From positions 3,100,001 to 3,164,000 of the forward strand of contig NZ_CP036278.1 in assembly GCF_007748035.1 (NCBI RefSeq): a stretch of 64,000 nt of DNA, written 5' to 3'. This DNA is from Aeoliella mucimassa. GTDB taxonomy: Bacteria; Planctomycetota; Planctomycetia; Pirellulales; Lacipirellulaceae. The notes under the pieces were generated by a model. That model was not told the origin of the DNA. It saw nothing but the letters and a program-made list of their open reading frames with translations, and searched no databases. The translations under genes and the position numbers were made by a program. Shown one piece after another: positions 55,527-64,000 of the stretch (its first letter is position 1; each line of letters opens with the position of its first letter).

Positions 55527-56717
55527 CTATACCGCCACGCACGGCTCGGCAGGGGCTTCGGTGGCCGACGGGGCGTGGATGCCGGTTTTCTCGGTATAAA
55601 TGCGCCACAACAGCTGTTCGTACCCCTCGACCATCACCTCCAGCGACCAGCGACTCTCCACCATTTGGCGGGCGGCCGCTCCCAATTCTTGGCGAAGTAG
55701 CGGGGTGTTCATCAGCGTGAGAACCCGCTCCGAAAGCACCTCGGCGTCGCCCGCGGGGGCTAGGTATCCGGTTTTTCCTTCGACCACCGATTCGCTGACC
55801 GATCCCACGTTGCTGGCCACGGTCGGGGTGCCAGTGCTCATCGCCTCGAGAATCGAGACCGGATTCGCTTCGTTGTGCGAAGTCAAAACGTTCACGTCGG
55901 CCAGGTTCAACAGCGAGGGAATATCGCTGCGGGTGCCGAGAAAGCGTACCGAGTCGCCGAGTTCGAGTTGCTCGGCTCGCTCTTTCAGTTGCACTCGCTG
56001 AGGACCATCGCCAACCACCAGGAACACGGCCTCAGGAATCTGTTTGGTGACGCGCGCAGCGACTTCGAGATAAAGTTCGTGATTTTTCTCGGGACGCAGT
56101 GCGGCAACAATGATGCCGACTGGCGACGTCGCAGGAATGCCCAGTTCGCTTCGTAGTTGATTGGTTTCGGCGCCTGGGGCGAACCGCGCGGTGTCGACTC
56201 CGTTGGGAATCACCACCACTTTCGAGGCGGGGAACTTTTCGCCTTCGATCAAGTGCCGCCCGTGGGGGGCGGCCACTGCGATGAACGCATCGGTCAGCGG
56301 GGTGAGCAAGCGGTTGAGCCGCCCTACCCCGTCGGGCCAGCCGGTGCTGTGCAGCGCACTACAGACCACCGGCACTCCAGCGCGTTTGGCAGCCAATCGG
56401 CCCCAGAACATCTTATCGCCAGCGCCGACGGTCACCACCGCGTCGATTTGCCGCTCGCGTAGCAAGCGAGTCATTCGGTTCAGTACCAACACATCGAGCT
56501 TATGATGAATCAGCCCCGAGTGCACCGGTACCTCGGCGGCCATCTCGTCTCCAAGCGGCCCAGGTTGTTTCAAGCAGCATATCTCAGGAGCAATCTTGGA
56601 GCGATCCAGCCGGCGGATCAGGTTCACCAGCAATGTTTCGGCACCGCCGACCGGCATCGAGGTCACACAGAACAGCGTGCGTAGCGGGGCGGCATCTGTG
56701 GTCGATGGTTCAGGCAT
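55527..56717 (-). CDS. Family 4-type glycosyltransferase
   Basis: 396 residues, GT-B fold. N-terminal SMPVGGAETLLVNLIRRL, C-terminal nucleotide-sugar region with GIIVAALRPEKNHELYLEVA, VGDGPQRVQLKE and the E-x7-E-type ISHNEANPVSILEAMSTG (core HNEANPVSILEAM). It overlaps the flippase gene by 8 bases (56710-56717) and is the last gene of the minus-strand arm of the polysaccharide locus. Sugar unknown. Confidence 0.92.
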   Translation of the reverse strand: MPEPSTTDAAPLRTLFCVTSMPVGGAETLLVNLIRRLDRSKIAPEICCLKQPGPLGDEMAAEVPVHSGLIHHKLDVLVLNRMTRLLRERQIDAVVTVGAGDKMFWGRLAAKRAGVPVVCSALHSTGWPDGVGRLNRLLTPLTDAFIAVAAPHGRHLIEGEKFPASKVVVIPNGVDTARFAPGAETNQLRSELGIPATSPVGIIVAALRPEKNHELYLEVAARVTKQIPEAVFLVVGDGPQRVQLKERAEQLELGDSVRFLGTRSDIPSLLNLADVNVLTSHNEANPVSILEAMSTGTPTVASNVGSVSESVVEGKTGYLAPAGDAEVLSERVLTLMNTPLLRQELGAAARQMVESRWSLEVMVEGYEQLLWRIYTEKTGIHAPSATEAPAEPCVAV

Positions 56718-58251
56718 GTTCCATTCCTTCGCGATTCAAAGATTGTTTCGAGTTGGGAAGCCACCGCCCGAGTTTGCTGTGGAGTAGCTCGACTACGAGT
56801 CGTCGCTCTTCGTGCGAGAAGATCAGAGGGGTCGAGAATATCAGCATGCCAATCAACGATCCCGACGAGAGGGCCAGCGGCAGGCCTTGCGTGAGACCAA
56901 GCGGCACGATGGCGACCACCAGCGTGCGACGACATCCTTCCATGCCGAGTCGGCAATTGACCACCATTTGTGAGACAAAGGCGGTCATTGTCGACAGCGC
57001 GGTGGCCATTACCGCGCCTTGGAGTCCCAGGATTGGCAGCAGCAATAAGTTGAGCATTACGTTGGTGCCCAGACCAATCGCCAGCGGTATTGTCGCGCGG
57101 CGGGTCTTCTCTGCACACCACACATAAGTCTGAGCGACCAAGAGCAGACCGAACCACACGCACGAGGCTAGCGCCCATGGCAGCACGTGTAGGCCTTGGT
57201 TGTATTTATCGGCAAACGCCATGTGGAACAGCCAGGGAGCAATGAGCAGCACACCGATGCCGGCCAAAAACATGCCTAACCCAGCGAGCTTGAGAATCAT
57301 GTTCAAGCGAGTCGAAACGCCGTGCTGGTCCCCTTCTTCCCAGTGGTGACTCAGATGCGGAGTGATGGCACCCACCAGCAGGTTGGCAACCGAAACCAGC
57401 AGCATCGGCAGCAGCATGCTTGTATGATAATGCCCGACCAGGCCCAATGCGTCTTCGGCCGGTAGTCCGCTGTAATGTACGAGCATGTAGCGATCGATGA
57501 TCGCAAACAGATTCGACAGCAGATTGGTCACCCACACCCAAACCGCAAATCGCAGCAGTGGTGGCCAGAAGTCGCGATGCGTCTCGGCCATCGTTTCCGG
57601 AGTGGTTTGCCAATGACAGCGTTGCGACCAAATGAGGACCAGCACTGCTGAGATTAAGCAGGCCACACCGTATCCGACGATAACACTCGCCGCGTCGTTT
57701 CGCCAGTTGAGCAGCAAGCTAATCGAAATCGCTGCAAAAAGCATGCTCTGGACGAATTGCATGGCCGATACCACGCGGAACACACGTAGGCCAGCGAATA
57801 CCGCTTCGAGAAAGTGATGCAGGATCACTGCCGCCAAGGTGCAGGTAACCAGCACAATGAGCCATTGCTCGTTACTATCACCATACACAAGGTAGGCAAA
57901 GCCTTTGCGACCAATCAGCAAAGCAGCAATCGCTATTCCAGCCAGACTTGCTGTCCACAGTGAGGTCCGCAAGAGAAACGAGTTTAACTGGCCCCGTTGC
58001 CGATAGCGTTCGAGGTAACGTCCAAACGAGCCCGGTAGACCAAGCACGGCAACCGGCGCAGCGAGCAACAAGAATCCGTACGACATATCCCAGAGGCCGA
58101 GGGCGTCGGGATCGAGCCATCGGCAGAACAGCAAGCCACGTCCAAAGCCAATGCTGCGTTGCACGACATTCACCACCAGCAGCACCACGACGCTCGTTAG
58201 CAGCGTATCAGGGCGCATAGGGCCAGCGGTTTTGCGATTGGCAGTGGCCAT
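56710..58251 (-). CDS. Polysaccharide flippase (Wzx/MATE-like)
   Basis: 513 residues from ATG 58251 (AAAGGGG about 8 bases upstream; the longer frame begins at 58278 inside the deacetylase gene). About 12-14 membrane helices, typical of the MOP flippase family (VVLLVVNVVQRSIGFGRGLLF; HTSMLLPMLLVSVANLLVGA core; VMLNLLLLPILGLQGAV). It moves lipid-linked oligosaccharides across the inner membrane. Confidence 0.9.
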   Translation of the reverse strand: MATANRKTAGPMRPDTLLTSVVVLLVVNVVQRSIGFGRGLLFCRWLDPDALGLWDMSYGFLLLAAPVAVLGLPGSFGRYLERYRQRGQLNSFLLRTSLWTASLAGIAIAALLIGRKGFAYLVYGDSNEQWLIVLVTCTLAAVILHHFLEAVFAGLRVFRVVSAMQFVQSMLFAAISISLLLNWRNDAASVIVGYGVACLISAVLVLIWSQRCHWQTTPETMAETHRDFWPPLLRFAVWVWVTNLLSNLFAIIDRYMLVHYSGLPAEDALGLVGHYHTSMLLPMLLVSVANLLVGAITPHLSHHWEEGDQHGVSTRLNMILKLAGLGMFLAGIGVLLIAPWLFHMAFADKYNQGLHVLPWALASCVWFGLLLVAQTYVWCAEKTRRATIPLAIGLGTNVMLNLLLLPILGLQGAVMATALSTMTAFVSQMVVNCRLGMEGCRRTLVVAIVPLGLTQGLPLALSSGSLIGMLIFSTPLIFSHEERRLVVELLHSKLGRWLPNSKQSLNREGMEHA

Positions 58252-58253
58252 GC

Positions 58254-59144
58254 TCAGCCCCTTTCTCCCACGATGCATTCCTGCCGTTCGTGGACTTGAG
58301 GCATAGCAGTCAATTCGGGATCGAAGGATGGGCTACGGAATACCTTCATCGCATCGACACTGAGCCAATGCTTGAAGCGGACGAACTCGGGGTCGCCGTG
58401 GAAGCGTTCCAAATGAAACGAGTCGCTGCCGGGGAAGTTGTACCCCCCGTAGGCGGAGCACACGCCCGCAAATCCGGCCTGTTGGGCTACTTGAAACGCT
58501 TCGCCGCTAAGATGTTGAGGCTGACCGTAAGGAAAGGCAAAATAGCGGACTTCGCGACCAAGCATGAGTTCGAGATCTTGCTTAGAGCCCACGATCTCGT
58601 GCTGGAGTTGCTGCGAATCGAGTTCCGCAACGTTCGCGTGCGATCGGGTGTGGGCGCCGATTTCGATACCGGCTTCCGCGAGCCGACGAATATCGTCCAC
58701 GGTGTTCGGAGCCAATGGCTGACCAAGTTCCACATCGTGCGGAAACGGCTTTCCGTTACGGATATAGTCGGTCGAAACAAAATAGGTGACCGGGATCTTG
58801 CGTTCCAGAAGCAATGGTAACGCAAAGTTCATATTATCCGCGTAGCCGTCGTCGAAGGTCACCACCGCCGTGGGGCGGCGGTTCTTGCCTCGCTCGATGC
58901 GATATTGGGCCTCAGCCATTGACACTAGATCGAATCGTTGGCTAAGCCAGTCGATTTGTTCGGCGAACGATTGGGTACTGATCGTCCAAGGATTCGGAAC
59001 ATCGTCGGCAACACGATGATAGAACACGACCTGTACGGGCTCGTGCCGGCGGTAGCGACGGACCTGTTCCATGGTCCAGCGAACTGGAGTCGAAACCGTA
59101 TAGTACGTATTGAGTAGCCAGCGTCTGGCCATCGACATTTGCAT
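58254..59144 (-). CDS. NodB-type polysaccharide deacetylase
   Basis: 296 residues. Motif 1 TFDDGY (96-101) and motif 2 HTRSH are intact, so it is probably active on N-acetylated sugars of the polymer. ATG 59144 has AAGGG upstream; the longer frame (59195) would overlap the gene before it. It is similar in layout to deacetylases found with XrtA/PEP-CTERM systems. Confidence 0.88.
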   Translation of the reverse strand: MQMSMARRWLLNTYYTVSTPVRWTMEQVRRYRRHEPVQVVFYHRVADDVPNPWTISTQSFAEQIDWLSQRFDLVSMAEAQYRIERGKNRRPTAVVTFDDGYADNMNFALPLLLERKIPVTYFVSTDYIRNGKPFPHDVELGQPLAPNTVDDIRRLAEAGIEIGAHTRSHANVAELDSQQLQHEIVGSKQDLELMLGREVRYFAFPYGQPQHLSGEAFQVAQQAGFAGVCSAYGGYNFPGSDSFHLERFHGDPEFVRFKHWLSVDAMKVFRSPSFDPELTAMPQVHERQECIVGERG

Positions 59145-59154
59145 GGCTCGACCC

Positions 59155-60351
59155 TTAGCTTCCGTGAGATGTCGAGAGTCCATCCGCAGGACCATTTACC
59201 AAGGGCCGCAAGCGAGCCTTCAGTGAGCTGGCCAACGATTCCGCAAAGTCGGCGGTCTGTGCCAGCCAGTTCGTGGCATGCGACGGCGCAAGCACGCGAA
59301 GGTGGTAGGTCGGTCGAGCGGTGGCTCGCCAGTGGGCCTTGTAGGGTTCGTTGCCGCGGAGCAGATCGAAGTGAACGGCGCCCGATCGGATCGCGGCCTG
59401 AATCGAGGCCATCAGCGATAGTCGGCCAGGTTGCTCGTCCTGTTGTTCCGGTGCAAAACCACCTTGGTAAGCGTACACGCTGGCGTTTCCGGCGAATTGA
59501 TACTCGGCCGAGATAGGCTCGCCATCCAAACGAAGCAGGCCTAGTCGCAGACGACCTGCTCGCAGAAGTTGCTCCGCAAAGTCGTGGTGGAAGGCCGCAA
59601 ACCGTTCGGAGGCAAAGCTGCCAGGCTCGCCCAGGCTTTCGCGGCGACGTTGGTGCAGATCGACGAAAACCGGCCAAGTGTCTCTAAGTTGCTGTGGTGT
59701 TTGCACCTGTTGCCAGTGAGCTCGATCGGACTGGAGTACACGATGATCCAGCTTTCGAAGTTGTTTGCGATGCGACTTGGAGAGCATCGCCAGAAAGCCT
59801 TCCCAACTGTCGGGCAGGTCGATGCTCCAGCAGTTGCCTTCGGCGCGGCAAGTAGTGGTGCAGCCAACCGCAGCGAGTCGATCGGCCAGCATGTTCATGG
59901 TGACGTCGGAGTCATCGATGCTTTCGAGTTCGAGACGATTCCACTCGTCGCTGGCGCGCAGGTGTTGGGAAAGTGCTTCGACCACGGCGACCTGATCTCG
60001 CTCACGGCACAAGACACTCAAGTGGTCGCTGCAGACCTCTCCGCTACCAAGCCAGCGGACCACCCGCCCACGGGTGCGCGATTGCTCCACGTACCACGGT
60101 GCGATGGCCAGTGGTTGCTGGTGGTGCTGCACGACGAGCACGTATAGCTGTTGCTTGGTCGATCCGTCGCCGGCCCCGTAATGCTTCCACCAGGTTGCCA
60201 GCCAGTCGAAGGAACGAAAAGGCACACCGCCGTCGAGCACGTTCCACGAAGCACGCAAGTCTTCGAGCGCAGCAAGAGTGGTGATGGATTGTACCTGAAC
60301 GCTCAAGGTAGCCTCGTCGACTAAGCAGCAATAGCAGCAGGGAGGGATCAA
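59155..60351 (-). CDS. FemAB/BioF2-like acyltransferase of the polysaccharide locus
   Basis: About 398 residues, two GNAT-like halves. Conserved-looking blocks: LSKSHRKQLRKLDHRV and FAGNASVYAYQGGF followed by PGRLSLMASIQAAI and FDLLRGNEPYKAHW. Such proteins occur with XrtA/PEP-CTERM polysaccharide loci, where they may acylate or aminoacylate the polymer. The start is uncertain: the frame opens with TTG at 60351 and there is no ATG nearby; a TTG 15 codons in, with GAGG before it, is an alternative. Confidence 0.82.
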   Translation of the reverse strand: MIPPCCYCCLVDEATLSVQVQSITTLAALEDLRASWNVLDGGVPFRSFDWLATWWKHYGAGDGSTKQQLYVLVVQHHQQPLAIAPWYVEQSRTRGRVVRWLGSGEVCSDHLSVLCRERDQVAVVEALSQHLRASDEWNRLELESIDDSDVTMNMLADRLAAVGCTTTCRAEGNCWSIDLPDSWEGFLAMLSKSHRKQLRKLDHRVLQSDRAHWQQVQTPQQLRDTWPVFVDLHQRRRESLGEPGSFASERFAAFHHDFAEQLLRAGRLRLGLLRLDGEPISAEYQFAGNASVYAYQGGFAPEQQDEQPGRLSLMASIQAAIRSGAVHFDLLRGNEPYKAHWRATARPTYHLRVLAPSHATNWLAQTADFAESLASSLKARLRPLVNGPADGLSTSHGS

Positions 60352-60615
60352 CTAGTAAGGAAGTGTGCCTTGCGACTTTGATGGCTTCAAACCACTCTTG
60401 GTGGGTTTCCGGATACTCTGGTTGTAATGGCTGCTGGCGGTGTTGAGTTTCGGCAACACGTTGATTCTCGGCAACACCCGACAGCAAGGTTCAAAAGCAA
60501 GAAAGCTCAGCTTTTCCGGTGTTTATGCGCGTTCTGGGCGATTGGCACAGTGGTTGCCTTCTGTTTGGCCGTCTCGCCTTTGCTCGCTTGAATCCTCTTC
60601 GGAACAGAACCTACC

Positions 60616-62109
60616 ATGACGCGTCCAGTCGCCTCGAGTCTTTCGCCTCGCCAGTTTGTTGAGTTGCTGGTGGAATATCGCAAGCTGTGGTTGGTGCCGA
60701 TGGTGGTGGCCACGGTGCTGGCAATCGGCTACTCAGTGGTGATGCCGCGCAATTGGAAGGCCACCCAAGGCTTGCTGGTTCGCCCCGAAGTCGCTGGACT
60801 CGGCAACGACCGTCTTGGTAAGTTTGGCGACCTATCGGAAATGAAGACCTTGCAGGAAACGTTGCTCGAACTGGCACGGAGCAAGTCGGTTGTCACCAAA
60901 GTACTGCAGGAAGTTGGACCTCCCGCGAATTGGAAGAAGAACAAAGCATGGCCCACCGCGCAGGACGTGGTCGACTTTCGCGATGCGATGGTCATGAACC
61001 CTCCCGGTGGTGCTGAGTTCGGTAAGACCGAAGTGTTTTACCTCGGCGTGCTCGACCAAGATCCCGAACGGGCCGCTGACCTCACGTCGAGTCTGGCTGC
61101 TGCCCTGGAGCAACGCACCCAGGAAATCCGTCAGGGGCAGGCCGACAGCATGATTGCCGAACTGGCCAACGGGGTGTCGCAAGCGGTCGAAACACTCACG
61201 CTGAAAACCAACGAGCTTTCGGAGTTCGAAGGAAGCGTGGGTGCCGACCTGAATGATCTACGGAACCTGCTGAATCCCATCGGTGGAGCCAGCGAAAGTT
61301 CGCAGGACAATCTGGCCATTCAGGCCGAATTGCGGGCGATTCGCTCGGAACGTGAGCAAAACGAGAAGCTGCTGGAAGTGCTGCAAAAAGCCCAGAAAGA
61401 CCCGCAAATGTTGGTTGCCACGCCTGCTACGCTGCTTGCTTCGCAGCCAGCCGTGGATCGCCTGAAGCAAGGGGTGATCGACGCTCAGCTGAATACCGCC
61501 CGGTTGTTGGGTACCTTGGCTCCCGCCCATCCTTATGTGCTTGCCGCTCAAGAGGCCGAATCGCATGTTCGCGAGCAACTGCACCGCGAACTGGCAACTG
61601 CCATCCAAGGCTTGCAAATCGAACTCGAAGTCAGCCAACAACGTCAGGCTGCCCTCAAGCAGCAGCTTGTGGAGAATCAGGATCGTCAGCGGGGGCTTGC
61701 TCGCCATCGTGCGGTCTATGCCCAACTGGTAGCGGCTGTGGATAATCAAACTCAGTTGGTCGATGCTGCTCAAACCCGTCTGGCTGAAGCCCAGAGCCAT
61801 CTGGCTGGGGCCCAGTCGGCTAGTCTGCTGTCGCGAATCGACCACGTGGAATCGGGTATCAAGCCGGTTGGACCAGGTCGGGCGACCGTGGTTGGTGTTG
61901 GTGGTCTACTGGGTTTGATGTTGGGTCTTGGCATTGTGTTCGTCAAACATGGTCCCCGCCCAATGGACGTAGCCGAGCTGGAGGCGACTCCCGCAACAGT
62001 TGCAGGTCGCACCGAGTTTGGCTTTGCCTCGCCCCGCTCGCATCGTTTCACCTTAAGCGAAGCAATTGCCACTGGCTACGAAGCTCGCGAAACCGCAGGT
62101 GCCCACTAA
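60616..62109 (+). CDS. Wzz-type chain length determinant
   Basis: 497 residues. Two membrane segments near the ends (YRKLWLVPMVVATVLAIGYS and VVGVGGLLGLMLGLGIVFV) enclose a long coiled-coil periplasmic region (about 130-430) rich in Gln/Glu/Ala. No Walker motif, so it is a Wzz/GumC-type chain-length regulator without a kinase domain. Such proteins also accompany XrtA systems. It is the first gene of the plus-strand arm of the polysaccharide locus. Confidence 0.88.
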   Translation: MTRPVASSLSPRQFVELLVEYRKLWLVPMVVATVLAIGYSVVMPRNWKATQGLLVRPEVAGLGNDRLGKFGDLSEMKTLQETLLELARSKSVVTKVLQEVGPPANWKKNKAWPTAQDVVDFRDAMVMNPPGGAEFGKTEVFYLGVLDQDPERAADLTSSLAAALEQRTQEIRQGQADSMIAELANGVSQAVETLTLKTNELSEFEGSVGADLNDLRNLLNPIGGASESSQDNLAIQAELRAIRSEREQNEKLLEVLQKAQKDPQMLVATPATLLASQPAVDRLKQGVIDAQLNTARLLGTLAPAHPYVLAAQEAESHVREQLHRELATAIQGLQIELEVSQQRQAALKQQLVENQDRQRGLARHRAVYAQLVAAVDNQTQLVDAAQTRLAEAQSHLAGAQSASLLSRIDHVESGIKPVGPGRATVVGVGGLLGLMLGLGIVFVKHGPRPMDVAELEATPATVAGRTEFGFASPRSHRFTLSEAIATGYEARETAGAH

Positions 62110-62213
62110 GAGCGATACGATCGATTCGACCCTGCCGAGTCGATCCGTGAGCTACAGTTTAGGAATCGAGGTCATGCTCGCTAAAGTGCTTCTTCTCTGG
62201 TTCGACTTATCCA

Positions 62214-63641
62214 ATGGCTCTTATCATCGTGTTCGCCGTGTTGGTTGCCCTGTTGTGGGGAGCCATTGCCTTTCGCCGGTTTACGCCGGTGGGAGTGGCT
62301 GTAGCGACGGTAGCTATTGGCTACGTGCTGGGCTATGAGTTCTGGCACCTGCACCTAGGACCGCTGCCGCTAACAGTCGACCGACTGCTATTGGGTGTGT
62401 TAGTGGCCGCCCTGGCGATGTTCGCCTGGCAGCGAAAGCTGGTGCATTGGACTCCGCTGACCGTCGACTGGGCGATCTTTACTTTGTTGGGCTGGCTGAC
62501 TGTAAGTTGCGTCTTGGCGAACGTCGGCAGCGACGCCGATCTGCCGGTATCGCCATTCTTTCGCTTGCTGTTTAGTTTCTGGACTCCCACGCTGCTCTAC
62601 CTGGCGGTGCGAATCGCCCCTCCCTCGACTCGTACTACCACCTACGTGCTCGCAGCGTTTGCAGCACTGGGTACCTACCTGGCGGTGACCGCCTGTGCCG
62701 AAATCACGCAGCAGTGGTGGGCGGTGTTTCCGAAGTACATTACCGATCCGGAACTCGGCACGCACTTTGGCCGCGCCCGTGGTCCTGCCTTGAACTCAGT
62801 GAGTCTGGGGAACTACCTTTGCTTGTGCTTCTGGGCCACCTGGACCCTCCGCCCCCGCGTTCGGCGATCGCTTCAATTAGTGCTGTTGGGATGCATGGGC
62901 CTGATGGTGCTCGGCATCCTATTCACCTACACCCGCAGTGTGTGGATGGGCTTCGCCCTCAGTGCGTTCGTGATGCTCATCGCCCATACTCCTCGTGAGT
63001 ATCGCTGGCCGGTTGCGATCGGTTCGTCCGTTTGCGGAGCGTTGCTGCTGATGGTCGCCTGGTCGTTCGTGTTGTACCTGAACCGCGAAGACTCGGGCTC
63101 GGTGTCCGAACACTCCGTCGAGCAGCGCACCTCGTTCGCGTATGTTTCCTGGAAGATGTGGTGCGATGAACCTCTGGCAGGCGTCGGCTTTGGACGGTTC
63201 TTCGACAAGAAGCTGCCGTACCTGTCGGACCGACACCAGTCGTTCGAACTCGAATCGATTCGCAATCTGCACCATCACAACACGTTTCTCGGCCTGGTGG
63301 TCGAAACCGGATTGGCTGGCTTGGCCGCTTACTTGGCAATGCTAGTTGGGTGGATCTGGATTGGTTACCGCATGACGTTCGACGAATCGAACTCTCCAGC
63401 AATGCGACAGATGGGACGACTGTTGTTGGCGGTGCTTTGTGTTTATTTGCCGTCGGCACTGTTTCACGATCTGACCCACATTTTCCAGGACCAGACGTTC
63501 TTGTTCCTGATTGCAGGCCTTGCCTTGGCCGTGGCCGAACAGCATAGCCCGGTAGCGCAGCCGGCAACCATGCCGAACCGCGTTGGCTTTAGCTCCTTCA
63601 CTACGACTTCGCACTCGAAAACGGGATTTCACGCACCATGA
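62214..63641 (+). CDS. O-antigen ligase/polymerase-like membrane protein
   Basis: 475 residues with about 11 membrane helices and the Wzy_C/WaaL-type large periplasmic loop (about 230-360; includes YTRSVWMGFALS and HNTFLGLVVETGL, the latter being the conserved family region). It ligates or polymerises polysaccharide. Its stop overlaps the start of the next gene (ATGA at 63638-63641). Whether it is a ligase or a Wzy polymerase cannot be told. Confidence 0.88.
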   Translation: MALIIVFAVLVALLWGAIAFRRFTPVGVAVATVAIGYVLGYEFWHLHLGPLPLTVDRLLLGVLVAALAMFAWQRKLVHWTPLTVDWAIFTLLGWLTVSCVLANVGSDADLPVSPFFRLLFSFWTPTLLYLAVRIAPPSTRTTTYVLAAFAALGTYLAVTACAEITQQWWAVFPKYITDPELGTHFGRARGPALNSVSLGNYLCLCFWATWTLRPRVRRSLQLVLLGCMGLMVLGILFTYTRSVWMGFALSAFVMLIAHTPREYRWPVAIGSSVCGALLLMVAWSFVLYLNREDSGSVSEHSVEQRTSFAYVSWKMWCDEPLAGVGFGRFFDKKLPYLSDRHQSFELESIRNLHHHNTFLGLVVETGLAGLAAYLAMLVGWIWIGYRMTFDESNSPAMRQMGRLLLAVLCVYLPSALFHDLTHIFQDQTFLFLIAGLALAVAEQHSPVAQPATMPNRVGFSSFTTTSHSKTGFHAP

Positions 63642-64000
63642 CCGCTGTTAGCTGCCCCGTACCAGTCGCTCAGAAGCCCGTTGTACAGCTCTTCGGCATG
63701 CAGATCGACCGAGTTGATCTGCAGCAAGCGACTGCGCAAGTGATGGACTGGTGCGAGTCTCCGACCTCGATAAATTGTCGCTACGTAGTGACCCCGAATG
63801 TCGACCATGCGGTGCTGCTCAGCCATCACGAAGGTCTGCAGAACGCTTACAAGTCGGCCGCGATGGTCTTGGCCGACGGGGCGCCGATTGTTGCTGCATC
63901 TCGCCTGCTGGGGCGGCCGCTGCCCGAACGCGTGGCCGGGAGCGACTTGGTACCGAGCGTGTTAGCCGCTGCGGCTGCTGGTTCGCAGCCCTTGCGAGTG
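63638..64000 (+). CDS. WecG/TagA/CpsF-family glycosyltransferase (partial)
   Basis: Only the first 121 codons lie inside the window. LFGMQIDRVDLQQATAQVM, VTPNVDHAVLL and the active-site block ADGAPIVAASRLLG with ERVAGSDLVP are typical of this family, which adds N-acetyl-mannosamine-type sugars to lipid-linked intermediates. It belongs to the polysaccharide locus, translationally coupled to the ligase-like gene. Confidence 0.88.
   Translation, partial: MTAVSCPVPVAQKPVVQLFGMQIDRVDLQQATAQVMDWCESPTSINCRYVVTPNVDHAVLLSHHEGLQNAYKSAAMVLADGAPIVAASRLLGRPLPERVAGSDLVPSVLAAAAAGSQPLRV

Overview
The window looks like chromosomal DNA of a planctomycete, most likely of the order Pirellulales. The pointers are a DUF1559 protein with a pilin-like N-terminus, a repeat protein ending in a dockerin-like segment and a PEP-CTERM sorting signal, a fused CcsBA cytochrome c maturation protein, a polA-coaE-rho gene block, and many conserved proteins of unknown function of planctomycete character. 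This placement is inferred from gene content; no rRNA or tRNA gene was recognised and no CRISPR array was seen.

Layout. 0-6.8 kb: one very large repetitive surface-protein gene (about 1503 codons when reconstructed) broken by two unrelated insertion sequences, an IS903-group IS5 element and an IS630 element. Target duplications, inverted repeats and reading frame all allow the original gene to be rejoined exactly. 6.9-12.1 kb: polA, coaE and rho on the minus strand. 12.3-16 kb: a membrane-anchored coiled-coil protein, a small membrane protein and a HEAT-repeat protein. 16-23 kb: a split set of genes resembling the ebo/EDB cluster (TatD-like hydrolase, phosphodiesterase-fold protein, UbiA-type prenyltransferase, TIM-barrel isomerase) with no dehydroquinate-synthase-like eboD in the window. 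23-27 kb: a Pro-rich exported protein, a GNAT acetyltransferase and dnaA. 27-34 kb: a 1200-residue CcsBA protein with an upstream lipoprotein, an unusual HTH/acidic/transmembrane protein and a small exported protein.

34-35.1 kb is gene-free and carries a cluster of short inverted and direct repeats. 35-46 kb: an inositol-monophosphatase-family phosphatase (probably HisN), a DUF1559 protein with a small lipoprotein, then a plus-strand run rpmB-gatC-gatA-gatB-SAM hydrolase-membrane protein-bioA meeting a sigma54 activator head-on. 46-54 kb: fabI, a CarH-like regulator that seems to lack B12-ligand residues, an aldehyde dehydrogenase with a structured upstream region, a TMEM43-TerB fusion and an exported metallopeptidase. 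53.8-64 kb: cdsA and plsC, then a polysaccharide locus (glycosyltransferase, flippase, NodB deacetylase, FemAB-like acyltransferase, Wzz-like protein, O-antigen ligase, WecG-type transferase cut by the window end).

The polysaccharide locus has the composition of loci that accompany exosortase/PEP-CTERM systems, which fits the PEP-CTERM protein at the other end of the window; the exosortase itself is not present here. Co-directional runs with 4-base start/stop overlaps are frequent, and several convergent pairs have interlocked stop codons, so the region is compact outside the 34-35 kb gap and the dnaA and aldehyde dehydrogenase upstream regions.
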